Shown: positions 23,937 to 38,916 of the stretch, piece by piece
How positions within the stretch are numbered: position 1 is the stretch's first letter
How the letters are laid out: every line of letters starts with the position of its first letter
DNA from: Serripes groenlandicus
Lineage: Eukaryota; Mollusca; Bivalvia; Cardiida; Cardiidae
Assembly: GCA_031761405.1 (NCBI GenBank)
Contig: JASEVX010000008.1
Location: 75,972,744-76,036,743, forward strand
Length of the DNA: 64,000 bases
Direction: 5' to 3'
Position numbers and translations under genes: made by a program
Notes under the pieces: generated by a model
What the model was told of the DNA's origin: nothing
Database searches by the model: none
What the model saw: the letters and a program-made list of their open reading frames with translations, nothing else

Positions 23937-25377
23937 GTAGTGATATTTTTATATGGTTTTAATTCTTGTGATATAGACAATAAAAAATAGTGAATATTTA
24001 TGCATGTTTTTGGGATAGGGGCGTTTCGCCACTATCTCATAGCGAAGCTGCTTTCGAAAAGTCGGATTAAAAGCTGCAACCGCAGTCCACATGTGTATAC
24101 CTACACCAAAATTGAGTTTTGATTGGTTATAATCTGCCTTTTCAACGATTTCATTGGTTCGACCGAATCACAAAACCCTCCGCTTGCATAAATTATTAGA
24201 CAAAATAGTTTCTATGAATGAAACTCACCCTGAACTATGGTTGACCTCAATGTCAGTAGTGTGAGGTAACGTCGACCGTTCTGTGACCCCATTAGTTTAC
24301 AACAGTCGACTTATAGAGAAATGTGCAAAGCACTGTAAATACAATTATTGAAAGGAGTTGAAACCATTGTGGCAAAAGTAGAAATTGCCTACGAAAAGCA
24401 ATTTCCCCTTTTGTCACAATGTTTTCGATTGTCCCATGGAAGCGGAACCCTTTCCGTTATACTATAACAGTTCGAATATTTAAAAAATATTGTTGAAAAT
24501 GGAGCTATTGCTGACAATGAGCAATTCCTCCTTTTCACACAATGCTTTCAAACACGTTTCAAATTAATTCTTTTCATATTTTAACGTTTTACTATGTACG
24601 TTCTTTCCCTCTTTCTCCCTTCCGGACACATTTTGAATAACATGCTAGAGATGAATGATTACGAGCAATTTTGCCTTACATCAAGGGGAAAAATATATAG
24701 TTGAAACCTTTGTGGAAAAAGAGGAAATGGGTCATGATAAACAATTCTGCAGCCGTCTGCTGCACATGCGTCAAAAAGCGACTGTAAGCGGGAAAGGGTT
24801 GAACCGTTCCCGTTATAGCTACTTAGTTACAAACAAATGTTGAAAGTATATTTGCAAACGGAGCAATTGCTGACAATGAGCAATTCCTCCTTTTCAAACA
24901 ATGCTTTGAAACATGAATCAATTTGTTTCTATAACCTAGATAACGAAAACATTTGTCTACAGTTATTATTTTAACCTTTGCCCCTTTTAGACACATTTGA
25001 CTAACCTTAACAGATGAATGATAATCAACAAGTTTGTCTTTTTCCACAATGTTTTCATCACTATTCAAAATCATACTTTTATTAATCCAGGTCAATAGTT
25101 ATGCCTTAGTTCAATGTTGTTTGCTGTATATTTAGTCTATGTGGTCAAGGTTAAGGAATACTGTAAACAAACTTGTTACAACATAATTCGTCCAAAGAGA
25201 GAGGTCCTACTGTGTATACATGCCATGAAATAATGTTACAAACGGTCTCACCGCTACTGGGGAATTGTTGGTAAAACAGGTCGCGTTTTGTGTTGAATAT
25301 TCTCATGTGTCGCTGTATGTAGACCCTACTAGGAAATAGAAATTAAATCTACAAATTATAGATAAGTTAATTTCAAC
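23937..25377 (+). other. Intron with a cluster of TTAA-type hairpin MITE fragments
   Basis: Three related hairpin cores lie at about 24358-24430, 24488-24560 and 24842-24912. They show ATTGTGGCAAAAG or AATGGAGCTATTGC facing GCAATTTCCCCTTTTGTCAC or GAGCAATTCCTCCTTTTC. GGGAAAGGGTT-type ends occur near 24788. The sequence resembles short piggyBac-derived MITEs. No exon is seen. Confidence 0.55.
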
Positions 25378-25500
25378 ATTGATTGATTGGGATTTAACGC
25401 CGTTTTTAACATTTCTTCAGTCATATCACGGCGACCAGTTCACCTACAAATGTATTTCCTGGTTTTCTCAAACCAGTACTCCTCACAACAATCTTCCCAA
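25378..25500 (-). mobile_element. SINE 3' part, inverted
   Basis: On the minus strand it reads AGTACTGGTTTGAGAAAACC, then GTCGCCGTGATATGACTGAA, AACGGCGTTAAATCCCAA and a short TCAA-type tail. This is the same core as the SINE at 30267-30537, with a different terminal simple repeat. Confidence 0.75.
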
Positions 25501-28323
<2,823 letters not shown>

Positions 28324-28387
28324 AGTTATTTGGTCTGTTACTGACCCACTACGGAAAAGTAGTGGGTCAGTAACAGACCAAATAACT
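28324..28387. repeat. Perfect 29-bp inverted repeat with 6-base loop
   Basis: AGTTATTTGGTCTGTTACTG then ACCCACTAC, loop GGAAAA, then the exact reverse complement. The right arm is the left TIR of the element starting at 28359. The left arm matches that element's right TIR. The DNA could extrude a cruciform. Confidence 0.95.
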
Positions 28388-29338
28388 GATTTATTTCAGC
28401 GACCACCTTTCATGAGCAAAAAAAATTGATATTGTTTCATTTACAATTAACGTTTACCATATGTCTAGATAAAATTTATGTGTTTTGGCGCCAAATGACT
28501 AGCGTTATGACGTCAAACCGCCGACGTGACGTCATTTTCCTAGTTTTCGGTCGCAGTATTTTTAGCTATTCTGATCACTCTGTGTCCGTCGTCCGTCGTT
28601 GTCCGTCGTTAACTTTTAGCTTTAAACATCATCTCCTCCTGAACCGCAAGAACAATTTCCACCAAACATCACAGGAATGTTCCTTTGGTGGTCCTCTTTC
28701 AAAATTGTTCAAAGATTTAAATTCCATTGAGAACTGTGGTTGCTGCGGCATCAGAAAGGGGACAAAATGTCCAAACTTTAAAAATCTTCTCCTCCGAATC
28801 TGCCTGTCAGATTCAAATATAATTTGGTAGAAATGTTCCTTGGGTGACCCTCTATAAAAATTGTTCAAGCCATACTGATTGGTCGAAAAACATGGCAGTA
28901 AGGCGGCATCAAAAAAGGGGCAAAATGACAAAATTTGAAAATTCCATTTTTATGAAAGTGCTTGTCTGATTTTAAGAAAATATAATACGAATCTTACTGT
29001 AATGATCCTCTATTTAATTTGTTTAAGCCGTTTTGATTGGTTACACAATCATAGCAACCAGGCGTCATCACAAAAGGGGTAAATTGAACTTTTAGCTACA
29101 AATGACAACCAACTCCTACCATTCCAATAGACCAATTTCCACAAAACATCACAGGAATGTTCCTTTGGTGGTCCTCTTTCAAAATTGTTCAAAGATTTAA
29201 ATTCCATCAAGAACTTTTGGTTGCTGCGGCATCAGAAAGTGAGAAAAATACCCAAATTTTAAAATCCTTTTCCTCCATAATCTACTTGTGCGATTGCAAG
29301 ATAAATTGGTAGAAATGTTCCTTAACCCTTTACCACTT

Positions 29339-29468
29339 ACATACGCATTCCCCCGTGTCTATCGATTCCCCAATACATACGCATTCCCCCGTGTCTATCG
29401 ATTCCCCAATACATACGACTTCCCCCGCGTCTCACGGTTCCCACATAGATACGCATTCGCCCGCGTCT
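29339..29468. repeat. 36-bp tandem repeat, about 3.5 copies
   Basis: Units ACATACGCATTCCCCCGTGT followed by CTATCGATTCCCCAAT, becoming diverged in the last copy. It lies just inside the left end of the TTAA-flanked element, a subterminal position where piggyBac relatives often hold transposase-binding repeats. That role is inference only. Confidence 0.85.
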
Positions 29469-30266
29469 GATTTTCAACAGCTTAATTCTTGACTTTTCCG
29501 TAAGAAAATTACTTCCGAAAGTTAATAAACCTAAACTTCAATTATTCAAAATGCAGTTCCAAGGATCACAACATATTGTTACTATATAAAGTTTGCCAGT
29601 AAATGATAATATAATACCATGCTGTGTATTTCTGTATGCGCAATTCTTACACTGCGTGTACATGGAAGGTAAACAAAAACACGACCTTGGCATGTGTAAA
29701 AAACATTCGAAATTAGGAAATTCTATAAAGTATAATCATTGCAAACAGTTGAAAACATAATGGTAATGTTGAAAACATTATGGTAAAAGGAGAAACTGCT
29801 AATTTTGAGCAAATTGCTGTCTCCTTTAGTCACGATGTTTTTCAAAAGTCGTCTGCTACAAACGCGTCTTCAACAAGAAAATGGTCGACGTGTTCAATAA
29901 AATTAATTTTGTTATATTTGACCAAACTTTCAAAAGATTTATTTGTTTGTTAAAGAGTGAATTGTAAAATAATTTCTCACAACTGACACAAGCCTGCATA
30001 AAAATCCCTTGTAATCCAAATGATTTTTCACAAAACTGCATACAAATCCCGTATAATCCAAATAAAATCGTCCAATTTCACAAACACAAAAGGTCATAGA
30101 CTTTAACACCGACATTTGGGAGAGCCTATGGGAAATGCTTGTAACGTCATAGCGCGTGAGCATTTTACTCAAGTGAACCGCGTCAGCACAAATTCCACAT
30201 TTGGATAGTTTCAGAGTATTTCATAATAAGATCAAATTGCATATTTGTGTGGTAGTTTTTTGGTCA

Positions 30267-30537
30267 GCCCGGCCGGGTAGCTCAATTGGTAGTGTATCTG
30301 ACTCGTGATCTAGAGGTCACGGGTTCGATACCCGGTTGCGGCGACATTCTTTCGGGCGATGTTTTCCATTGCCTCTCACCTCTGATCTATGTGAGAAAGT
30401 AGTCAGTGGCTTCGAAAGAATGTTGTGTAAGTACTGGTGTGGGAAAGCCAGGAAAACATGGGTAGGTGCACTGACCGCCGTGATATGACCAAAGCTGTTG
30501 AAAGCGGCGTTAAACTCCAAACAAACAAACAAACAAA
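30267..30537 (+). mobile_element. Full-length tRNA-derived SINE with 13-bp target duplication
   Basis: The head is tRNA-like: an A-box-like TAGCTCAATTGG (30278-30289) and a B-box-like GGTTCGATACC near 30322. The loop CTCGTGA would read as a CGT (Thr) anticodon, but the arms pair too poorly for a working tRNA. Next come a central region and the conserved ACCGCCGTGATATGACC, GTTGAAAGCGGCGTTAAAC core, then an AAAC-repeat tail. AGTTTTTTGGTCA flanks it at 30254-30266 and 30538-30550, a clear target duplication from LINE-type retrotransposition. It resembles the mollusc SINEs with a conserved central/3' domain. Confidence 0.92.
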
Positions 30538-30550
30538 AGTTTTTTGGTCA

Positions 30551-31312
30551 TAATTCTTCCTAAGAAACTTACAGTGTGACTCACAACTAAAAAGCTAACA
30601 CAACAATTCATGATCAGTCTGATCTCTGCCTCACAAGGTTTTTCCCCCCTTTCGTATGGTGTGGCACAAATCCTTTACACAACAAATTTGGGACAAATGC
30701 CGTGTATAGCAAGTGAAAAAAAAATCTGAATTTGTTAAGTGTGGATATAATCCAAATTAATTGGTGGGTATACTGATACTTATAATTAAAATAAAACGGA
30801 ATGGGGTGCAAATAAAACATAATGGACAGTTTGGACAATTAACCCTTTCCCACATACGGTAAATCTGCACCAGACAACTTTGAAACCATCTAGGCAAAAC
30901 TGTGTACAAAACTCTTATGGTTGATTAGATTTTGACACTATTTCAATAATTTTCAATCATGTCACGGCGGCCGTGTTCACCTTCCCATTATGTCTTTATT
31001 ACAACAGTACAACCTGTATGGCATCATATAGAAATTAAGAAGAAAACAATGTGTCAAAAGGCGTCAATCACATTGTACTGTTGTTTATTGGAATTTAAAG
31101 GTCATAAAACTCAATCAAAAAACCATCAAGCACTGATCAGGCTTTGATACGCTGATTGGTAGCATCTGCTGGCATGTCCATTAAATTAGGGGTAGTAAAA
31201 TAATGAAATGACCATCATGCAATGCGTAAAATGTTACAGACGTACAAAAGACGATGTCAGTTCGTTTTAGAACAATCAATTGATCAGATCAATTAGCTTA
31301 CACTTTGTAATT
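30551..31312. other. Non-coding part of the piggyBac-like insertion
   Basis: AT-rich. TTAACCCTTTCCCACATAC at 30839 is a second terminus of the TTAA family. A degenerate inverted SINE core (TCATGTCACGGCGGCCGTG) lies near 30956-30980. No exon is seen. Confidence 0.5.
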
Positions 31313-31355
31313 ATGTCTCCTCCCTCCGGAGGAGACATATTGCTTTTGCCTGCGC

Positions 31356-31390
<35 letters not shown>

Positions 31391-34300
31391 CTGTCAGGGC
31401 GTCCACATTTCTTGTCCGGCCTTTATCTCACAACCCCTTGGCCACATTTCTATGAAACTTCACAGGAGTCATTGGTACAACGTCTAGTTGCGCATATTAC
31501 GAGGGCGTTTAATTTGACCTACTTTTGGATGAGTTATTGCCCTTTCTTAAAATTGCCATTTCATTCTTGTCCGGCCTTCATCTCACAACCCCTTTGCCAC
31601 ATTTCTATGAAACTTCACAGGAGTCATCGGTACAACGTCTAGTTGTGCATATTACGAGGGCGTTTAATTTGACCTACTTTTGGATGAGTTATTGCCCTTT
31701 TTTAGATCACCTAGAGCCAAAGGCTCAAGGTGAGCTATTCTGATCACTTTTTGTCCGTCTTACGTCGTCCGTCGTCGTCCGTCGTTAACATTTAGATCAT
31801 CTCCTCCTTAACCACTTGACCAATTTCAACCAAACTTCACAGGAATGTTCCTTTGGTGAACCTCTTTAAAAATTGTTCAAAGATTTAAATTCCATCGAGA
31901 ACTTTGGTTGCCGCGGCAACAGAAAAGGGGAAAATTGCCAAATCTTAAAAAATCTTCTTGTCCAAAAGTACTGGCCCGATTTAAAAATTATTTTGCACAA
32001 ATGTTCCTTGGGGTACCCTCTACCAAGATTGTTCAAATATTTCCGATCCGTTGAAAAACATGGCCGCCAGGGGGCGGAGCTTATTTTCCTTATATGTGCA
32101 TTGTTAAAACTTTAAAAATCTTCTTGTCCAGAAGTACTGGCCCGATTTGACAATTATTTTGCACAAATGTACATTGGGGCACCCTTTACCAAGATTGTTC
32201 AAAAATTTCCGATCGGTTGAAAAACATGGCCGCCAGGGGGCGGAGCCTGTTTTCCTTATATGTGCATTGTTAAAATTTTAAAAATCTTCTTGTCAAAAAG
32301 TACTGGCCCGATTTGAAAATTGTTTTGCACAAATGTTCCTTGGGGCACCCTTTACGAAGATTGTTCAAATATTTCCGATCCGTTGAAAAACATGGCCGCC
32401 AGGGCGTGGAACTTGTTTTCCTTATATGTGCATTGTTAAAACTTAAAAAATCTTCTTGTCCAAAAGTACTGGCCCGATTTGAAAATTATTTTCCACAAAT
32501 GTTGATTGGGGCACCCTTTACCAAGATTGTTCAAATATTTCCGATCGATTGAAAAACATGGCCGCCAGGGGGTGGAGCCTGTTTTCCTTATATGTGCATT
32601 GTTAAAATTTTAAAAATCTTCTTGTCAAAAAGTACTGGCCCAATTTGAAAATTATTTTGCACAAATGTTCCTTGGGGCACCCTTTACCAAGATTGTTCAA
32701 ATATTCCCGATCCGTTGAAAAACATGGCCGCCAGGGCGCGGAGCTTGTTTTCCTTATACGTGCATTGTTAAAACTTAAAAAAACTTCTTGTCCAAAAGTA
32801 CTGGCCCGATTTGAAAATTATTTTCCACAAATGTTCATTGGGGCACCCTTTACCTAGATTGTTCAAATATTTCCGATCGGTTGAAAAACATGGCCGCCAG
32901 GGGGCGGAGCCTGTTTTCCTTATATGTGCATTGTTAAAATTTTAAAAATCTTCTTGACCAAAAGTACTGGCCCGATTTGAAAATTATTTTGCACAAATGT
33001 TCCTTGGGGCACCCTTTACCAAGATTGTTCAAATATTTCCGATCCGTTGAAAAACATGGCCGCCAGGGGGCGAAGCTTGTTTTCCTTCTACGTGCATTGT
33101 TAAAACTTAAAAAATCTTCTTGTCCAAAAGTACTTGCCCGATTTGAAAATTATTTTCCACAAATGTTCATTGGGGCACCCTTTACCAAGATTGTTCAAAT
33201 ATTTCCGATCGGTTGAAAAACATGGCCGCCAGGGGGCGAAGCTTGTTTTCCTTATATGTGCATTGTTAAAATTTTAAAAATCTTCTTGACCAAAAGTACT
33301 GGCCCGATTTGAAAATTATTTTGCACAAATGTTCCTTGGGGCACCCTTTACCAAGATTGTTCAAATATTTCCGATCGGTTGAAAAACATGGCCGCCAGGA
33401 GGAGGAGCTTGGTTTTTTTTTGTTAAAATTTTAAAAATCTTCTTGTCCAAAAGTACTGGCCCAATTTGAAAATTATTTTGCACAAATGTTTCTTGGGGCA
33501 CCCTTTACCAAGATTGTTCAAATATTTCCGATCGGTTGAAAAACATGGCCGCCAGGGGGCGAAGCTTGTTTTCCTTCTACGTGCATTGTTAAAACTTAAA
33601 AAATCTTCTTGTCCAAAAGTACTTGCCCGATTTGAAAATTATTTTCCACAAATGTTCATTGGGGCACCCTTTACCAAGATTGTTCAAATATTTCCGATCG
33701 GTTGAAAAACATGGCCGCCAGGGGGCGAAGCTTGTTTTCCTTATATGTGCATTGTTAAAATTTTAAAAATCTTCTTGACCAAAAGTACTGGCCCGATTTG
33801 AAAATTATTTTGCACAAATGTTCCTTGGGGCACCCTTTACCAAGATTGTTCAAATATTTCCGATCGGTTGAAAAACATGGCCGCCAGGAGGAGGAGCTTG
33901 GTTTTTTTTTGTTAAAATTTTAAAAATCTTCTTGTCCAAAAGTACTGGCCCAATTTGAAAATTATTTTGCACAAATGTTTCTTGGGGCACCCTTTACCAA
34001 GATTGTTCAAATATTTCCGATCGGTTGAAAAACATGGCCGCCAGGGTTGCTGCAGCATCAGAAAGGGGGCAAAATGTCCAAGCTTTAAAAGTTCTTGTCT
34101 GATATTAAGGAAATTGAATATAAATCCTACTTCAGTGATCCTCTACATTTAATTTGTTCAAGCTGTTTTGATTAGTTACAAAATCATAGCAACCTCGCGT
34201 CATCACAAAAGGGGTAAATTGAACTTTTAGCTACAAATGACAACTCCTACCATTCCACTTGACCAATTTCAATGTTACTTCACAGGAATGTTCCTTTGAT

Positions 34301-35758
34301 GGTCCTCTTTCAAAATTGTTCAAATACTTGCATTCTGTGTAGAACCTTTGTTGCTGCAGCATCAGAAATTGAGAAAGCTCTTGTTAGATTTCAAGATAAA
34401 AATGGACTATTTCCACTCCTTGCAGTTTCATTTGAACTCCTGATCAAATTTTCACAGATATTTGCAGTTAAATATTTGCTTCTAATTAACTATCATTCAG
34501 GTGATCGATTTTAGGGCCATCTTGGCCCTCTTGTTTAAAATTGCCATTTCATTCTTGTCCAGGGCGTCCACATTTCTTGTCCGGCCTTTATCTCACAACC
34601 CCTTGGCCACATTTCTATGAAACTTCACAGGAGTCATCGGTACAACGTCTAGTTGCGCATATTACGAGGGCGTTTAATTTGACCTACTTTTGGATGAGTT
34701 ATTGCCCTTTCTTAAAATTGCCATTTCATTCTTGTCCGGCCTTCATCTCACAACCCCTTTGCCACATTTCTATGAAACTTCACAGGAGTCATCGGTACAA
34801 CGTCTAGTTGTGCATATTACGAGGGCGTTTAATTTGACCTACTTTTGGATGAGTTATTGCCCTTTTTTTAAAATTGCCATTTCATTCTTGTCCAGGGCGT
34901 CCACATTTCTTGTCCGGCCTTTATCTCACAACCCCTTGGCCACATTTCTATGAAACTTCACAGGAGTCATCGGTACAACGTCTAGTTGCGCATATTACGA
35001 GGGCGTTTAATTTGACCTACTTTTGGATGAGTTATTGCCCTTTCTTAAAATTGCCATTTCATTCTTGTCCGGCCTTCATCTCACAACCCCTTTGCCACAT
35101 TTCTATGAAACTTCACAGGAGTCATCGGTACAACGTCTAGCTGCGCATATTACGAGGGCGTTTAATTTGACCTACTTTTGGATGAGTTATTGCCCTTTTT
35201 TTAAAATTGCCATTTCATTCTTGTCCGGCCTTCATCTCACAACCCCTTTGCCACATTTCTATGAAATTTCACAGGAGTCATCGGTACAATGTCTAGTTGC
35301 GCATATTACTAGGGCGTTTAATTTGACCTAATTTTGGTTGAGTTATTGCCCTTTTTTTAAAATTGCCATTTCATTCTTGTCCGGCCTTCATCTCACAACC
35401 CCTTTGCCACATTTCTATGAAACTTCACAGGAGTCATCGGTACAATGTGTTGTTGCGCATATTACGAGGGCGTTTAATTTGACCTACTTTTGGATGAGTT
35501 ATTGCCCTTTATTTAAAATTGCCATTTCATTCTTGTCCGGCCTTCATCTCACAACCCCTTTGCCACATTTCTATGAAACTTCACAGGAGTCATCGGTACA
35601 ATGTCTTGTTGCGCATATTACTAGGGCGTTTAATTTAACCTACTTTTGGATGAGTTATTGCCCTTTTTTAAAATAAATCACTAACTGACAAAATACAGTC
35701 AGCCAGACAAATACCCCTTGGGGGAGACATATGTTTTTCCCAAAAACAACCTCTAGTT
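31313..35758 (+). mobile_element. ATGTCTCC-hairpin element with 156-bp tandem units, copy 1
   Basis: Starts ATGTCTCCTCCCTCCGG and AGGAGACAT, a perfect terminal hairpin, then a GTCT microsatellite and TTGTCCGGCCTTTATCTCAC. It contains repeated units of about 156 bp (AAAATTGCCATTTCATTCTT ... GAGTTATTGCCCTTTTTT) and ends GGGGGAGACATATG ... CAACCTCTAGTT. A second element occupies 31704-34535 in one T-run. No protein is encoded; the 60-140 residue open frames are unit shadows. Confidence 0.85.
31704..34535 (+). mobile_element. Nested CTCTTGTT-family element with expanded tandem core
   Basis: Starts AGATCACCTAGAGCCAAAGG and CTCAAGGTGAGC (a hairpin), and ends AGGGCCATCTTGGCCC plus TCTTGTTT. The core has about 13 units of 163-166 bp (AAAAGTACTGGCCCGATTTG ... 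ATGGCCGCCAGGGGGCG). The block beginning near 32977 repeats at 33466 and 33955, a 489-bp higher-order period of three units. It is inserted in the T-run of a host tandem unit; the host resumes at AAAATTGCCATTTCATTC. Confidence 0.87.
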
Positions 35759-38700
35759 ATGTCTCCTCCCTCCGGAGGAGACATATTGCTTTTGCCTGCG
35801 CCGTCTGTCTGTCTGTCTGTCCGTCTGTCTGTCTGTCTGTCAGGGCGTCCACATTTCTTGTCCGGCCTTTATCTCACAACCCCTTGGCCACATTTCTATG
35901 AAACTTCACAGGAGTCATTGGTACAACGTCTAGTTGCGCATATCACGAGGGCGTTTAATTTGACCTACTTTTGGATGAGTTATTGCCCTTTCTTAAAATT
36001 GCCATTTCATTCTTGTCCGGCCTTCATCTCACAACCCCTTTGCCACATTTCTATGAAACTTCACAGGAGTCATCGGTACAACGTCTAGTTGTGCATATTA
36101 CGAGGGCGTTTAATTTGACCTACTTTTGGATGAGTTATTGCCCTTTTTTTAAAATTGCCATTTCATTCTTGTCCAGGGCGTCCACATTTCTTGTCCGGAC
36201 TTTATCTCACAACCCCTTGGCCACATTTCTATGAAACTTCACAGGAGTCATCGGTACAACGTCTAGTTGCGCATATTACGAGGGCGTTTAATTTGACCTA
36301 CTTTTGGATGAGTTATTGCCCTTTCTTAAAATTGCCATTTCATTCTTGTCCGGCCTTCATCTCACAACCCCTTTGCCACATTTCTATGAAACTTCACAGG
36401 AGTCATCGGTACAACGTCTAGTTGCGCATATTACGAGGGCGTTTAATTTGACCTACTTTTGGATGAGTTATTGCCCTTTTTTTAAAATTGCCATTTCATT
36501 CTTGTCCGGTCTTCATCTCACAACCCCTTTGCCACATTTCTATGAAACTTCACAGGAGTCATCGGTACAACGTCTAGCTGCGCATATTACGAGGGCGTTT
36601 AATTTGACCTACTTTTGGATGAGTTATTGCCCTTTTTTAGATCACCTTAGCCGAAGGCTGAAGGTGAGCTATTCTGATCACTTTTTGTCCGTCGTCCGTC
36701 GTCCGTCGTCCGTCTGGTGTTAACTTTTAGCTTTAAACATCAACTCCTCCCAAACTCCAAGGACAATTTTTTGTGAAACATCACAGGACTGTTCCTCTGG
36801 TTGGCCTCTTTCAAAGTTGTTCAAAGATTTAAATTCCATTGAGAACTTTGGTTGCTGCGGCATCAGAAAGGGGACAAAATGTCCAAACTTTGAAAATCTT
36901 CTCCTCCGAATCTGCCTGTCAGATTCAAATATAATTTGGTAGAAATGTTCCTTGGGTGACCCTCTATAAAAATTGTTCAAGCCATACTGATTGGTCGAAA
37001 AACATGGCAGTCAGGCGGCATCAAAAAAGGGGCAAAATGACAATACTTTAATAAAGTATCCTTATAAAAGTGCTTGTCTGATTTAAAGATAGTTTTGTAG
37101 AAATGTTCTTTCATTGATCATCTACATACTTTGTCAAGCCATATTGATTTGTTGAAAGGCATAGCAACCAAGCAGCATCAGAAAAGGAGTAAAATTAACT
37201 TTTTGCTTCAAATGACATATGGTTATTAGATTGATGGTCTAAGGGAGGTAACACTTGGCAGAGTATTATGCAAGGGCAATCTCCTTCGCAGAGTTGTCGT
37301 TCCTTACACTCACCATACACTATCAATCAGGTGATCGATTTAATGTCCAAACTTTAAAAATCTTCTCCTCCGAATCTGCCTGTCTGATTCAAATATAATT
37401 TGGTAGAAATGTTCCTTGGGTGACCCTCTATAAAATGTGTTCAAGCCATACTGATTGGTCGAAAAACATGGCAGTCAGGCGGCATCAGAAAAGGGGCAAA
37501 ATGACAAAATTTGAAAATTCCATTTTTTATGAAAGTGTTTGTCTGATTTTAAGAAAATATAATACGAATCTTACTGTAATGATCCTCTATTTAATTTGTT
37601 TAAGCCGTTTTGATTGGTTACACAATCATATCAACCAGGCGTCGTCACAAAAAGGGTAAATTGAACTTTTAGCTACAAATGACAACCAACTCCTACCATT
37701 CCAATAGACCAATTTCCACAAAACATCACAAGAATGTTCCTTTGGTGGTCCTCTTTCAAAATTGTTCAAAGATTTAAATTCCATTGATAACTTTGGTTGC
37801 TGCGGCATCAGAAAGTGAGAAAAATACCCAAATTTTAAAATCCTTTTCCTCAATAATCTACTTGTGCGATTGCAAGATAATTTGGTAGAAATGTTCCTTA
37901 AGTGACCCTCTAAATAAACTGTTGAAGCCATATTGATTTCGTTGAAAAACAGGGCAGCAAGGCGGCATCAGGAAAGGTGCAAAATGACAAAAACTTTATA
38001 ATTCCATTCTTATTAAAGTTCTTGTTAGATTTCAAGATATAAATGGCCTTTACTGATAAGCTGTTTCTTGAGAAGTGTCCACTCCTTTGCAGTTTCATTT
38101 GCATTCCCTGATAAAATTTTCCAAGATATTTGCAGTTAAATATTTGCTACTAATTTACTATCAATTAGGTGATCGATTTAGGGCCATCTTGGCCCTCTTG
38201 TTTAAAATTGCCATTTCATTCTTGTCCGGCCTTCATCTCACAACCCCTTTGCCACATTTCTATGAAACTTCACAGGAGTCATCGGTACAACGTCTAGTTG
38301 CGCATATTACTAGGGCGTTTAATTTGACCTACTTTTGGTTGAGTTATTGCCCTTTTTTTAAAATTGCCATTTCATTCTTGTCCCCGGCCTTCATTTCACA
38401 ACCCCTTTGCCACATTTCTATGAAACTTCACAGGAGTCATCGGTACAATGTGTTGTTGCGCATATTACGAGGGCGTTTAATTTGACCTACTTTTGGATGA
38501 GTTATTGCCCTTTTTTTAAATTGCCATTTCATTCTTGTCCGGCCTTCATCTCACAACCCCTTGGCCACATTTCTATGACACTTCACAGGAGTCATCGGTA
38601 CAACGTCTAGTTGCGCATATTACGAGGGCGTTTAATTTGACCTAATTTTGGTTGAGTTATTGCCCTTTATTTAAAATTGCCATTTCATTCTTGTCCGGCC

Positions 38701-38916
38701 TTCATCTCACAACCCCTTTGCCACATTTCTATGAAACTTCACAGGAGTCATCGGTACAATGTCTTGTTGCGCATATTACGAGGGCGTTTAATTTGACCTA
38801 CTTTTGGATGAGTTATTGCCCTTTTTTAAAATAAATCACTAACTGACAAAATACAGTCAGCCAGACAAATACCCCTTGGGGGAGACATATGTTTTTCCCA
38901 AAAACAACCTCTAGTT
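35759..38916 (+). mobile_element. ATGTCTCC-hairpin element, copy 2, head-to-tail with copy 1
   Basis: Begins immediately after copy 1 with the same ATGTCTCCTCCCTCCGG and AGGAGACAT hairpin and GTCT microsatellite. It ends with the same GGGGGAGACATATG ... CAACCTCTAGTT. It is interrupted by the element at 36639-38202. The direct abutment suggests tandem amplification or insertion into the end of an existing copy. Confidence 0.85.
36639..38202 (+). mobile_element. Nested CTCTTGTT-family element, uninterrupted
   Basis: Starts AGATCACCTTAGCCGAAGG and CTGAAGGTGAGC (a hairpin), then a GTCCGTC stretch. Units contain TTGCTGCGGCATCAGAAAG and GAAATGTTCCTTGGGTGACC. It ends AGGGCCATCTTGGCCC plus TCTTGTTT. 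It is the inverted counterpart of 12204-13752 and carries the intact TTCCTTAAGTGACC site that is interrupted at 29322. It sits in the T-run at the same point of the host unit as the nested element in copy 1. Confidence 0.87.

Noticed and set aside
30271..30345. Functional tRNA-Thr gene
   Set aside because: Box A and B motifs are present but acceptor and anticodon stems pair poorly, and the segment is the head of a SINE with its own target duplication.
31873..34152. Repeated ~79-residue frames (IILHKCSLGHPLPRLFKYF...)
   Set aside because: Shadows of the ~165-bp tandem core of the nested element at 31704-34535.
31280..36723. Repeated frames of 60-140 residues containing LPHFYETSQESS and FNLTYFWMSYCP
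   Set aside because: They are translations of the 156-bp units of the ATGTCTCC-hairpin elements, present many times with no conserved start or stop logic.
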